A stretch of DNA of 64,000 bases, taken from a bacterium (GTDB lineage Bacteria; Hinthialibacterota; Hinthialibacteria; OLB16). Where the stretch lies: assembly GCA_022072055.1 (NCBI GenBank), contig JAJVIK010000023.1, forward strand, positions 1-64,000, in the 5' to 3' direction. Of this stretch, positions 28,177 through 36,495 are shown one piece after another (positions within the stretch are counted from its first letter, which is position 1; each line of letters opens with the position of its first letter). The position numbers and the translations under genes are program-made. The notes beneath the pieces are model-generated. The model was not told the origin of the DNA. It ran no database searches and saw only the letters and a program-made list of their open reading frames with translations.

Positions 28177-29598
28177 ATGGAATTGCGGACTCTAATTGCC
28201 GCGGGTCTGATTCTCGGATGGGTTCTCGGGGGCGCCACAACGCCCCTTGATGACTATGTTGCGACACCCGACCCGAATTACTCCTATACCCTCGCCAACT
28301 CCCTGAGCGGACCGGGCTACACGGCCAGGATTTGGGAAATGACTTCCCAAACCTGGCGTGATCCCTCAGAAGTGGACCGGACTCTTTGGAAACACTGGCT
28401 TCTCGTCATCGTCCCGAATACCGTTGTTCACACCAAGGCCCTCCTGTGGATTGGAGCGGGGGACAATGGAGGCGCGGTCCCGGGGAATCTCGACTCCGGT
28501 TTGCTTTCGGGAGCCTTGTTGACCAACTCCATCGTGGCCGAAGTGAGAATGATCCCCAACCAGCTCATCAAGTTCTCTGACGAGACCGACCCGCGCTACC
28601 TCTCCAATGGGCGTCGAGAGGACCAGTTGATCGCGTATTGCTGGGACAAGTACAAGAAGAGTTTGGATGCGGGCCACGAAGACCCCGAATGGCTTCCGCG
28701 CCTCCCCATGACCAAGGCCGTCGTTCGCGCGATGGACACGGTCCAAGCGGAGCACCCGACGGTTACAGGGTTCATGGTGGCGGGCGCTTCAAAACGCGGT
28801 TGGACAACTTGGACAACCGCCGCGGTTGATCCCCGGGTGGAGGCGATCGTCCCCCATGTGATCGATGTGCTGAATGTTGACGAGAGCATGCGACATCACT
28901 GGGAGGCCTATGGCTATTGGGCGGATGCCATCGGCGATTATGTCGATGTGGGTATAACGGACTGGCTCCGCACTCCCCAGAGCCGAGCGATGTTCGAGAT
29001 CGTTGATCCATATTCATACCGCGACCGCCTGACCATGCCAAAGTTCATCGTGAATTCGGCGGGCGACCAGTTTTTCCTTCCGGACTCATCCCAGTTCTAT
29101 TTCGACCAACTCGCGGGGGAAAAGCACCTTCGCTACATGCCCAACACGGATCATGGTTTGAACGCCGAGGCGGCTCAGAACTTTCTGGTCTACTATTACT
29201 CCTACCTCAACAGCATCCCCCGGCCAGCCTACTCGTGGACAAAAGAGGCGGATGGATCTCTGAGCGTGCAAACAATCACAACCCCCACCACCGTCCGCCT
29301 ATGGCGGGCCACCAACCCCAATGAGCGTAACTTCCGTCTGGACACAATCGGACCGACTTGGACAAGCAGTCTGCTCACCGATCAAGGTGGAGGCTCCTAT
29401 ATTGGAAGCGTTCCCCCACCTGCCCATGGTTGGACCGCCTTCTTTGTGGAACTCGAGTTTTCGAGTGGAACCCCGTATCCGTTCAAATTCACGACGGAGG
29501 TTAGTGTCGTCCCGGATTTCCTTCCGTTTGCCGCAACTCCGACGGCCACGCCGACGGAGGGCTCCTCGAGTGTCACGGAGTGGGATCGCTACGAATGA
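28177..29598 (+). CDS. PhoPQ-activated pathogenicity-related (PqaA) family protein, exported
   Basis: The 473-residue protein has a Sec signal peptide (LRTLIAAGLILGWVLGG) and an alpha/beta-hydrolase-like domain of the PqaA type. Family features include DPNYSYTL near the N-terminus and the nucleophile-elbow-like FMVAGASKRGWTTW. The motif KFIVNSAGDQFFLPDSS and a final His in NTDHGLN are also present. The SKRGW serine, the Asp and the His form a plausible triad. It ends in a short Thr/Pro linker (TPTATPTEGSS) with no anchor. PqaA homologues were linked to peptide resistance in Salmonella; the biochemical reaction is not established. It diverges from the sugar isomerase gene. Confidence 0.85.
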   Translation: MELRTLIAAGLILGWVLGGATTPLDDYVATPDPNYSYTLANSLSGPGYTARIWEMTSQTWRDPSEVDRTLWKHWLLVIVPNTVVHTKALLWIGAGDNGGAVPGNLDSGLLSGALLTNSIVAEVRMIPNQLIKFSDETDPRYLSNGRREDQLIAYCWDKYKKSLDAGHEDPEWLPRLPMTKAVVRAMDTVQAEHPTVTGFMVAGASKRGWTTWTTAAVDPRVEAIVPHVIDVLNVDESMRHHWEAYGYWADAIGDYVDVGITDWLRTPQSRAMFEIVDPYSYRDRLTMPKFIVNSAGDQFFLPDSSQFYFDQLAGEKHLRYMPNTDHGLNAEAAQNFLVYYYSYLNSIPRPAYSWTKEADGSLSVQTITTPTTVRLWRATNPNERNFRLDTIGPTWTSSLLTDQGGGSYIGSVPPPAHGWTAFFVELEFSSGTPYPFKFTTEVSVVPDFLPFAATPTATPTEGSSSVTEWDRYE

Positions 29599-29750
29599 AA
29601 TGGTGGATTCTTCCTTGGAGGGAGTGAGAGCGGGAGAGATTTGAATGATCCCGCCGCTCGGGCCGGGATCGATGTTTCGCCGCCGATTCCACAAAACCCT
29701 TCCGGGAGAAGGTAGTCCCTCAGATTGAGGGGATTCTTCGCCTAAGTGTT

Positions 29751-29791
29751 TCAAAAATTACAACTCCCAAGCCAAATGGTGTAATTTTTGA
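29751..29791 (-). terminator. Inverted repeat downstream of tRNA-Thr(TGT)
   Basis: TCAAAAATTAC and GTAATTTTTGA form a perfect 11-bp stem around a 19-nt loop, 34 nt after the tRNA 3' end on the minus strand. The AT-rich stem ends in a T-rich run, so it may terminate the tRNA transcript, although the GC content is low for a strong Rho-independent terminator. Confidence 0.45.
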
Positions 29792-29825
29792 GGAGGGTGC
29801 AAAACCGTAAGTCCAGTAAAATCAA

Positions 29826-29901
29826 TGGAGCCGAGACGGGGACTCGAACCCCGGACCAACTGATTACAAATCAGTTGCTCTACCAGCTGAGCTATCCCGG
29901 C
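29826..29901 (-). tRNA. tRNA-Thr (anticodon TGT)
   Basis: On the minus strand a complete cloverleaf is visible: acceptor GCCGGGA/TCTCGGC with one G-U pair, D-arm AGCTC, anticodon stem ACTGA/TCAGT with loop TTTGTAA (anticodon TGT), T-arm GGTTCGAGTCC and encoded CCA. It is the second threonine tRNA of the window. GGT and TGT isoacceptors together read most Thr codons. Confidence 0.96.
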
Positions 29902-29980
29902 CCCGCGGCGCTCGTGTGGACTTCGGACCCGGTTGACCCCAAGGGAATTCCGGCTGTTCCTCGCCACGGCGCCATTCGGT

Positions 29981-30008
29981 ATGATAGCCCGGCATCCTGA
30001 TCTTTCAA
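29981..30008 (-). promoter_or_regulatory. Possible sigma-70 promoter of tRNA-Thr(TGT)
   Basis: On the minus strand TTGAAA (30003..30008) and TATCAT (29981..29986) are separated by 16 bp. The predicted start is about 70 nt before the tRNA, a longer leader than for the other tRNA-Thr, so the assignment is tentative. Confidence 0.4.
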
Positions 30009-30031
30009 GCGCGCAATCGCGCTTGGCCGCG

Positions 30032-31819
30032 ATGGAGAACTGGCCGGTGACTCTCGACTTGGTTGAAATCCTCTCCGGCCTCCTCGGCGGGCTGGCGCTG
30101 TTCCTGTTCGGGATGGAGCGCATGGCGGAGGCGCTCAAGCAGATCGCCGGGGAACGGATCAAGGCGATTCTCGCCACCCTCACCAGGAACCGTCTGCGCG
30201 GCCTCATCACCGGCGCTGTGGTGACCGCCGCGATCCAGTCCAGCTCGGTCACCACGGTCCTGGTGGTTGGCTTTGTCAGCGCCGGGGCAATGAGTCTGCC
30301 TCAAGCGATGGGAGTGATTCTCGGCGCGGATATCGGAACGACCATCACCGCGCAGCTGATCGCCTTTGATGTCACCCGCTACGCGCTCCTCCTGGTCGCG
30401 ATCGGATTCGGGTTTTCGTTCTTCTCCGGGCGTGGGGCTCCGCGACTGTATGGAGCCTCGCTGATGGGCACTGGCTTGATTTTTTACGGCATGGGGCTGA
30501 TGAGCCAGGCGATGAGTCCGCTGCGGGGGGAGGTATCCTTCACCCAGTTCATGGCCGCCCTGGAATCTCCGCTCCTCGCGGTTGTGTGCTCGGCGGCGTT
30601 CACCGCTCTCATACAGGCCAGCTCCGCGACCATCGGAGTCGCCATCGCGCTCGCCTCCCAGGGCTTGGTCACCATCGAGACCGGCGTGGCGATTCTCCTC
30701 GGGGCCAACATCGGCACCTGCGCGACCGCGGGGCTGGCCGCGATCGGGAGGACCCGCAACGCAGTTCGCGCGGCGATTGCGCATGTGCTCTTCAAGGTGA
30801 TCGGAACGCTGCTGGTGCTCCCCTTCATCCCCCAGTTTGCCGAGCTTGTCGGCTACCTCTCGCCTCTGGTCCCTCCGGGACTTTCGGAACTCGAGGCGCG
30901 CGCGAAACTGGTCCCGAGACAGATCGCCAACGCCCACACCCTCTTCAATGTCGGAATCGCTTTCGGGTTCCTCCCCTTTTCACGGCTCTTCGCCGAATTC
31001 CTGGCGCGGCTTCTTCCCGAAAGGGAGCGAGAGCTTTCCGACTTGGCCGAAACCGAGATCGCTCTGGACCGAGGTCTGATTCAGGTCCCCTCCCTGGCGC
31101 TCGAACTGGTCCGTAAGGCCTCGCGAAGGATGGGCGCCGCTTTGCTCCGGATGTTCGATGAGGGAGCCCGGGCGGTTTACGGCCTCGATTCGGAGAAGAT
31201 GGAGCGAGTCCGCGACATGGACACGGATGTGGACAGCCTTCACGCGCGGCTCGTGGAATACCTGGGCCACATCGGGCGCTCCGAACTTTCAGCGTCTCAG
31301 TCCCGAGATGTGATCCGGGCCATGAGCGCCATCGGCAACCTGGAGTCCATCGGGGATGTCATTGAAACCAACTTCTCCCATCTGGTGGAGACCGGCAACC
31401 GCAACGGGATCCGCCCCAGGGAGGCGATGGTTGCCGAATTGGAGCGTTTCCGAGCCCCCGTGCGAGAGGCGGTCGAAAAGGCCGTCGAGGCGTTTGTCCA
31501 GAACAATCCCGCCCTCGCGCGGGAGGTCGTGGATCAGAAAACCTTGATCAACGAGCTGGATCTGGAGTTCAAACGCATTCAGCTTGCGCGCTTTGGGGGC
31601 CAATCCGATCCCGATCCCCGCGAGCAAACCTTCGAACTCGGGGTGGCGGATGCCTTCAAGCGAATTCATTACCACGCCCGCAGGGTGGCTAAGCGGGTGG
31701 TGGAATCGAACTCAACGGATGGGGCCGGAATCGAAAACGCGAAAGAGGAGGACCACCAGGATCGGAAGCTGGAAGCACAGGAGCGCTCCCAAAAGGACCA
31801 GAGTGACCCATCCCCTTGA
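30032..31819 (+). CDS. Na/Pi cotransporter family protein (NptA/YjbB-like) with PhoU-like domain
   Basis: The protein (595 aa from the ATG at 30032) has two inverted membrane halves, each with the family motif: IQSSSVTTVLVVGF and IQASSATIGVAIAL. Glycine-rich GANIGT/GADIGTT signatures follow each. The C-terminal cytosolic part (about residues 370-560) is helical and PhoU-like. It should transport phosphate with sodium or act as an exporter. The ORF-track start at 29933 would add 33 non-homologous residues near the tRNA promoter; the chosen start lacks a strong ribosome-binding site, so it stays uncertain. The 3' end overlaps a convergent gene by 108 bp. Confidence 0.88.
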   Translation: MENWPVTLDLVEILSGLLGGLALFLFGMERMAEALKQIAGERIKAILATLTRNRLRGLITGAVVTAAIQSSSVTTVLVVGFVSAGAMSLPQAMGVILGADIGTTITAQLIAFDVTRYALLLVAIGFGFSFFSGRGAPRLYGASLMGTGLIFYGMGLMSQAMSPLRGEVSFTQFMAALESPLLAVVCSAAFTALIQASSATIGVAIALASQGLVTIETGVAILLGANIGTCATAGLAAIGRTRNAVRAAIAHVLFKVIGTLLVLPFIPQFAELVGYLSPLVPPGLSELEARAKLVPRQIANAHTLFNVGIAFGFLPFSRLFAEFLARLLPERERELSDLAETEIALDRGLIQVPSLALELVRKASRRMGAALLRMFDEGARAVYGLDSEKMERVRDMDTDVDSLHARLVEYLGHIGRSELSASQSRDVIRAMSAIGNLESIGDVIETNFSHLVETGNRNGIRPREAMVAELERFRAPVREAVEKAVEAFVQNNPALAREVVDQKTLINELDLEFKRIQLARFGGQSDPDPREQTFELGVADAFKRIHYHARRVAKRVVESNSTDGAGIENAKEEDHQDRKLEAQERSQKDQSDPSP

Positions 31820-32107
31820 GCCGGAGCGCCAACGTCGGGCGCCAAGCCACGCTTGCCCCGGCAGAAAGAACGCCATGAGGATCGAGGCGGCCACGCGCAG
31901 GCCCCATTTCCAATCATCCGCCTCGGTCCAGGACCAAGCGAAGAACAAGCCGATCAACGCGCTGTTGGACAACCAAGCCAAGCCGACCTGGTCCATCTCC
32001 GGAAGAGGGCGCGCCCTTGACAGGGCGATCCCCGCCAGGACGGCAAGGGACGTAACCACCAGCGGGCTGAAGTAGAGGAACGCGTCGAGCTCGGATAGTT
32101 CACCCAT
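31712..32107 (-). CDS. Hypothetical four-helix integral membrane protein
   Basis: The 131-residue product has about four hydrophobic helices (near residues 10-30, 44-60, 69-86 and 98-125), joined by short Arg/Trp-rich loops such as EADDWKWG and RRWRSGSRG. I recognise no family. The start overlaps the stop of the tetrad-repeat gene by 8 bp, indicating translational coupling in the nadD operon. Its last 108 bp overlap the 3' end of the convergent Na/Pi gene. A role alongside the repeat protein is inferred from coupling only. Confidence 0.65.
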   Translation of the reverse strand: MGELSELDAFLYFSPLVVTSLAVLAGIALSRARPLPEMDQVGLAWLSNSALIGLFFAWSWTEADDWKWGLRVAASILMAFFLPGQAWLGARRWRSGSRGWVTLVLLGALLCFQLPILVVLLFRVFDSGPIR

Positions 32108-35100
32108 GGACAGTGGAAAGAATCCCCTTGTAATACAGAAGGTCCCGCCGCATTTCGCCGGAAAGTCCGGGGAGATGGCTTGCGGCCTCCAGGACTGAAA
32201 GCGCCTCAGCGGAGCAATTCTTCTCCATGAGGCACTGCGCGAGCATTAACGAGGCGTAGCCCTTGTCCTCTGAGGGGATGTCCGCCTCGCAGGCGAACCG
32301 GAAGTGGGGAATGGCTTCGTCGTATCCATTGCGCTCGAAGGCCTCATTCCCAAGGGCGATGGCCTGACGGGCGTCCGGCGCGCGCTGGCCGCCATTCCCG
32401 CCGATCGCCACGATCGCCTCGGACGCCGGCGGGATCTCGGCTTCGCGAGATTTCTCAAGCATGCCCTCGGAGCGCTTGATTTCAACCGGTCGCGGCCCCG
32501 CCGGAATCTCTTGGCTGGGAGGCTCGGACTTGGTCGCCGAAGGAGGCTCGACCTTTTCACTCAAGACCGCGAAATAATCCTCGGCGGTCCCCAAGGCGTG
32601 AGTGGCCGCTTGTCGGGCGGATTCCCGGACCACTCCGGTCACCGCCTCCTCGGCCACCTGACGCGCCACTTGCTCGGCGACAATCTGCGCGATTTCGGTC
32701 ACGACCATCTGGGCGGCCTGGATCGCGGTCTTGCGCGCGACCGCCTCGGCGGAATGGGCGACGACTTCCTCGGCGGCGGCGCGCGCGGCCTGTTCGGCGA
32801 CACTCCGCGCCATTTCGCGCGCGGCCTCCGCGGCCATCTGTTCGGCGACCTCGCGCGCCACCTGCATCGCCACCTCCCGCGCGGTGTCCGAGGCCGCGAG
32901 AGCGACCACCTCATGGGCCGCCTCCGTCGCGGCCTTCCGAGCCACCTCCACCGAAAAAGTCCGGGCCTGCTCCTCGGCGGTGGCGCGCGCCACCTCGGCG
33001 GCGGAGGCTTCGGCCACCTGTTCAGCCGCCTGTTTGCCCACCTCGCGCGCGACCTCGCGGGCCTTGCGCGTGGCGGCCTCGCGGACGGCGTCCCGGGCAA
33101 ACTCCCGGGCCGCTTCCTCGGCGATGCCGCGCGCGGTGGCGCGGACCGTTTCCTCAACCACCTGGCCCGCCACCTCGCGGGCAATCGCCTCGGTGTGGCG
33201 GTCCACCATTTCACCGACCAGCTCCTCCGCGACATACTGGGAAATGCGGGCGGAAGCCTTTTCCACAACCTCATCGGCGGTCAGGCGCGCGACTTCCTCG
33301 GCGATCCCTCCGGCGCGCTCGCGAGCAACCGCCTCAATCGCCTTGATCGCGGCTTCCTGAACCAACGGGCGGGCCGCTTCCTCTGAAAGGGTTCGGGCCA
33401 ACTCGGCGGCTTGGCTTGAAGCGATCCCTCGAACCGCTTCCTCGGCGGCGGCGCGCGCGCTTTCAGTCGCCACTTGCTCCGCGAGCTCGCGAGCGACTGT
33501 CTCCGCGACCTGCTCAGCGGTGGTCCGGGCCACCTTGCGCGCCACATTGGCGGCCCCCTTGCGCGCGATTTCCTCGGCGGCGGCCATCGCCGCCTCGCGC
33601 GCCACCTCGGCGGCCACTTGTTCGGTCAATTCCCTGGCCGCCTCATGCGCTACCCTCTCGGTGACCTCGCGCGACATCTTGCGCGCGGTTTCGGTGGCGA
33701 TCTCTCGCGCCGCCTCCGCCGCGGTGTCGGTGGCGACACGATTCGCGGTCTCTCGCGCCACTGATGCGGCCACCTCTTCCACCGCCGCCACCGCCGCCTC
33801 GGCGGCGACGCGCTTGGCGGTGTCCACCGCGACCGCCTCAGCCACCTCGGCGGCGGATTTCTCGGCGATGCGTCCGGCCACATTCGTGGCCGCTGAGATC
33901 GCGACCTTGTGCGCGATCTCTCGTGCGATCCCTTCCGAGGCGCCTCCGGCAACCTCCGCCGCCACCGCGCGGGCGGTTTCTCCCGCAACCTGCTCGGCGG
34001 TTCGCGTGGCCACCTCGACTGCTTCCAGTTCGGCGATTTCAGTTGCTCGCGCTTGAGCCGCCCGCGCCGAAACATCGCGCGCCGTTTCGCCCGCGACCCG
34101 AATCACCACTTCATGCGCCGCGGCCGTGGCCGCCTCACGGACCGCTTCCTCGGCGATCCCGCGCACCACCTCCTCGGCGATCCGCCTGGCCGCGGCCTCG
34201 GTGGCCTCGCGGGCCGCCTCTACAGCGACTTGCTCGGCCACCGCCGAGGCAAGGGCGGGCGCGATCTCTTTGGTTTTTTCCACCGCCGCCTTGTCGGCCA
34301 CTTCCCTCGCGATGGCTTCGGCGACGCGCTGGGCGGCCTTGTCCGCGACCGAGCGCGCGACCCCTCCCGCCACCTGCTCGGCGGTCTCGCGGGCCACCTC
34401 GGCGGCGTGGGTTCGAGCGATTTGTCCCGCTTCCTTGGCCGCCACTCCCTCGGCAACGCCAAAAGCGGTCTCCTCGGCGACCTTCCGCGCGACATCGCCC
34501 GCGACTCGCGCGGCGATCTCCTCGGATAGGACGCCAGCCACTTCGGAGGCGGTCTTTCGGGCTTGGAATTCCGCGACCCCCTGGGTGGTTTCGCGCGCGG
34601 ACTCCTCCGCCAGCGCGGTGGCGATCTCTCGAGCCGCGATCTCCGCGACCCGCGCGGCCACGCGCTGAGCGGTCTCCTCGGCGGTCTTCTGGGCCACCTC
34701 GCGCGCGGTCGCCTCGCTGATGGCGTTGGAAACCGAGCGCGCCACCTCCGCGGCGGTGCGTTCGGCGATCTCCCGCGCGCTCTCCTCGGCGGTCTTGCCG
34801 GCGATCTCGCGCGCGGCGAGGGTCGCGGTCTTCGAGGCGGTTTCCTCGGCGGTCTTCTCCGCGATTTCGGCGGCGGTCTTCTCGCTGATCGCTTGAGCGA
34901 CCTGGAGAGCGACCACTTTGGCGGTGCTTTCGGCGACCTCCGAGGCGGCCTGGTCGGCTTCGCGAGTGATCGGGGCCGGGTGCGCGGACGATTGCAGCGC
35001 GACCACGTTGGAGGGAGTGGGAGTCGGCTCCGCCGTTGGGGCCGTTTCCGTCGGGGCGTACCCCTCAAGGAGCGAGGAAAGGTCCACGGGCGAGGACTCC

Positions 35101-35477
35101 TCGGGCGCGGCCTCCTGAACCGTCCCTCCCGGGGTCGATAGGTCGTCCGGATGAATGCCTGTGGTGGGAATCTTGAGTTCCTGGGCCCAGCCCAGCGCGG
35201 CCTCCGAAAGGGGGATCTTCCGCGCCTGGGCATACAACTCCACCAGATTTCCCCCCTTGTGTCCCGGGCATTGGCCGTAGGAGCACCGGAAAGTCCTCTT
35301 GGACACATCGATGGTGAGGGTTCGGATGACCTCGTCCCGATGGATCGGGCAGAAGGAGCGCAGCTGAGCTCCGAAGCGCTGCACCTTGTCCACTCGGAAC
35401 CCGATCTTCTTGAGCGCGACCTCCGGATCGAGTTGGAGGCAGACCGCATCCAGGAGTTTCTGTCCCTTGGGTGTCAT
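32100..35477 (-). CDS. CHC2-like zinc-finger protein with 198 tetrapeptide (x-x-x-Ala) repeats and TPR-like tail
   Basis: The 1125-residue protein has three parts. Residues 1-110 resemble a primase-type CHC2 zinc region: C43-PI-H46, then C65-SYGQ-C70 followed by PGHKGGNLVELY. Here the second pair is C-x4-C rather than C-x2-C. Residues 110-170 are a Pro/Thr linker. Residues 171-962 are 198 consecutive tetrads such as REVA, EQVA, EETA, with the fourth position Ala in about 161 and otherwise Ser, Thr, Val, Ile, Leu or Gly. The register never shifts. Residues 1035-1125 look like TPR-type helices (LGNEAFERNGYDEAIPHF). It overlaps nadD by ATGA. I recognise no family for the repeat region and assign no function; a long charged helix and a nucleic-acid-binding head are suggested by composition. 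Confidence 0.85.
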   Translation of the reverse strand: MTPKGQKLLDAVCLQLDPEVALKKIGFRVDKVQRFGAQLRSFCPIHRDEVIRTLTIDVSKRTFRCSYGQCPGHKGGNLVELYAQARKIPLSEAALGWAQELKIPTTGIHPDDLSTPGGTVQEAAPEESSPVDLSSLLEGYAPTETAPTAEPTPTPSNVVALQSSAHPAPITREADQAASEVAESTAKVVALQVAQAISEKTAAEIAEKTAEETASKTATLAAREIAGKTAEESAREIAERTAAEVARSVSNAISEATAREVAQKTAEETAQRVAARVAEIAAREIATALAEESARETTQGVAEFQARKTASEVAGVLSEEIAARVAGDVARKVAEETAFGVAEGVAAKEAGQIARTHAAEVARETAEQVAGGVARSVADKAAQRVAEAIAREVADKAAVEKTKEIAPALASAVAEQVAVEAAREATEAAARRIAEEVVRGIAEEAVREAATAAAHEVVIRVAGETARDVSARAAQARATEIAELEAVEVATRTAEQVAGETARAVAAEVAGGASEGIAREIAHKVAISAATNVAGRIAEKSAAEVAEAVAVDTAKRVAAEAAVAAVEEVAASVARETANRVATDTAAEAAREIATETARKMSREVTERVAHEAARELTEQVAAEVAREAAMAAAEEIARKGAANVARKVARTTAEQVAETVARELAEQVATESARAAAEEAVRGIASSQAAELARTLSEEAARPLVQEAAIKAIEAVARERAGGIAEEVARLTADEVVEKASARISQYVAEELVGEMVDRHTEAIAREVAGQVVEETVRATARGIAEEAAREFARDAVREAATRKAREVAREVGKQAAEQVAEASAAEVARATAEEQARTFSVEVARKAATEAAHEVVALAASDTAREVAMQVAREVAEQMAAEAAREMARSVAEQAARAAAEEVVAHSAEAVARKTAIQAAQMVVTEIAQIVAEQVARQVAEEAVTGVVRESARQAATHALGTAEDYFAVLSEKVEPPSATKSEPPSQEIPAGPRPVEIKRSEGMLEKSREAEIPPASEAIVAIGGNGGQRAPDARQAIALGNEAFERNGYDEAIPHFRFACEADIPSEDKGYASLMLAQCLMEKNCSAEALSVLEAASHLPGLSGEMRRDLLYYKGILSTVHG
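32592..34967 (-). repeat. 12-bp-periodic tetrapeptide repeat array
   Basis: This is the DNA for the 198 tetrads. The period is 12 bp over 2376 bp with no insertion or deletion of other length. Copies are highly diverged at base level, so it is not a recent microsatellite expansion. The periodicity also creates long spurious ORFs on the plus strand. Confidence 0.9.
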
Positions 35478-36112
35478 GCGGTCGCCTCACGACGGGAGCA
35501 TTCGGCGCGCGCGCGACCCCTCGGGCTGTCCCCGGAGTACAGGCTCTTCTCCCGGATCACCTCGAAGACCGATTCCGGGACCAAGTACCGGATGCTCTTC
35601 CCGGCGCGTACGAACTCTCGGATTCGCGTGGAGGATATCTCCAGCTTGGGGGCCTCGAGGAACCGGACTCTTTCGCGCACATCCGGGGCGAGGGCCAAGG
35701 TGGGCGAGGATGAACGCGGCGCGACCACGACCCGCGCGATTTCGAGGATTCTGCGGTGTGACTTCCAGGTGGGAAGCTCCTCCGCGGAGTCCGCGCCGAT
35801 CAGAAGAAAAATCTCATCCTCCACGCTCAGTTCCTTCCTGATTTGGATCAAGGTGTCCACGGTGAATGAAGGGCCTGTTCGTTCCATTTCCAACGGCGAG
35901 GGGATCAGGCGCGGGTTTCCCTCACAGGCGAGCTGGAGCATCCGCCATCGAATGGGCGCGGGAGTCATCCCCTCGATCCCCTTGTGGGGCGGCGCCGCCG
36001 ATAGGACTAGGAGAACCCGGTCCAACTCGAACGCATCTGCGGCTTCTTCGGCGAAGCGGAGGTGGCCATGATGAACCGGGTCAAAGGTGCCACCCAACAA
36101 ACCAAGCCGCAT
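35474..36112 (-). CDS. nadD: Nicotinate-nucleotide adenylyltransferase NadD
   Basis: NadD converts nicotinate mononucleotide and ATP into deamido-NAD in NAD biosynthesis. The 212-residue product starts at MRLGLLGGTFDPVHHGHL, which carries the nucleotidyltransferase HxGH motif (HHGHL). The C-terminal ISSTRIRE motif is also present. The ORF-track start at 36244 adds 44 residues without family similarity. It ends with a basic tail, SPRGRARAECSRRE. The stop overlaps the start of the tetrad-repeat gene (ATGA). Confidence 0.93.
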   Translation of the reverse strand: MRLGLLGGTFDPVHHGHLRFAEEAADAFELDRVLLVLSAAPPHKGIEGMTPAPIRWRMLQLACEGNPRLIPSPLEMERTGPSFTVDTLIQIRKELSVEDEIFLLIGADSAEELPTWKSHRRILEIARVVVAPRSSSPTLALAPDVRERVRFLEAPKLEISSTRIREFVRAGKSIRYLVPESVFEVIREKSLYSGDSPRGRARAECSRREATA

Positions 36113-36281
36113 GCGGTCCCCCAATCCTTGAATATTCGGTTCCAACTTTCTTGACTTTAAGTCTAGGGCAAAGAAAACCCCCGCGTAAACACTCCCCCGG
36201 CACGATCTCCGGGAAACCGCGTGACAGGTGGAAGGTACCTTCAAAAGAGCCCGAAATGTTCACATTCCGTCGTTGACGTGA

Positions 36282-36310
36282 ATGACAACCCCAGTTCAAG
36301 CGTGTATATT
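36282..36310 (+). promoter_or_regulatory. Putative sigma-70 promoter of the HDOD gene
   Basis: ATGACA (36282..36287), a 17-bp spacer and TATATT (36305..36310) give a good sigma-70 match. The predicted start near 36317 would leave a leader of about 180 nt before the ATG at 36496. Confidence 0.5.
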
Positions 36311-36364
36311 CCCGATGAGCGGCAGGCGGGGAGGGGCCTGTTCTTGCCGTCTTGAGAATGGAAC

Positions 36365-36395
36365 GGGGGGCATGGATTTCCGTCGCTCCCCTTTT
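36365..36395 (+). terminator. Terminator-like hairpin in the HDOD leader (possible attenuator)
   Basis: GGGGGGCATGG-ATTT-CCGTCGCTCCCC folds into an 11-bp stem with one bulge and a G-U pair, followed by TTTT. It lies about 50 nt after the predicted start and about 100 nt before the HDOD ATG. A terminator inside a leader suggests attenuation. No known riboswitch was recognised. Confidence 0.4.
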
Positions 36396-36495
36396 CCGGG
36401 AACCTCTAAAGGGTTGCCGGTTTTTGGTGCGACAACGCCATCCTGATGGAAACACTCGGCTCCGGAAAGGAAAGTTCGGGTTCACTCATTGAGAC

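Noticed and set aside
28037-28267. 76-aa minus-strand ORF upstream of the PqaA-like gene
   Set aside because: It overlaps the PqaA start, has no ribosome-binding site or recognisable domain, and reads as a chance frame.
32304-34720. Long plus-strand ORFs opposite the tetrad-repeat gene
   Set aside because: The 12-bp period and biased codons keep several antisense frames open; the products have no domain, and the minus-strand frame shows ordered repeats, an ATGA-coupled start and a zinc motif.
32592-34967. CRISPR array or DNA microsatellite
   Set aside because: Copies are not identical at base level, there are no spacers, and the period is 12 bp within an open frame that encodes ordered tetrads.
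36311-36495. Cyclic-di-GMP or fluoride riboswitch in the HDOD leader
   Set aside because: The conserved core sequences of these classes could not be placed; only generic hairpins are seen.
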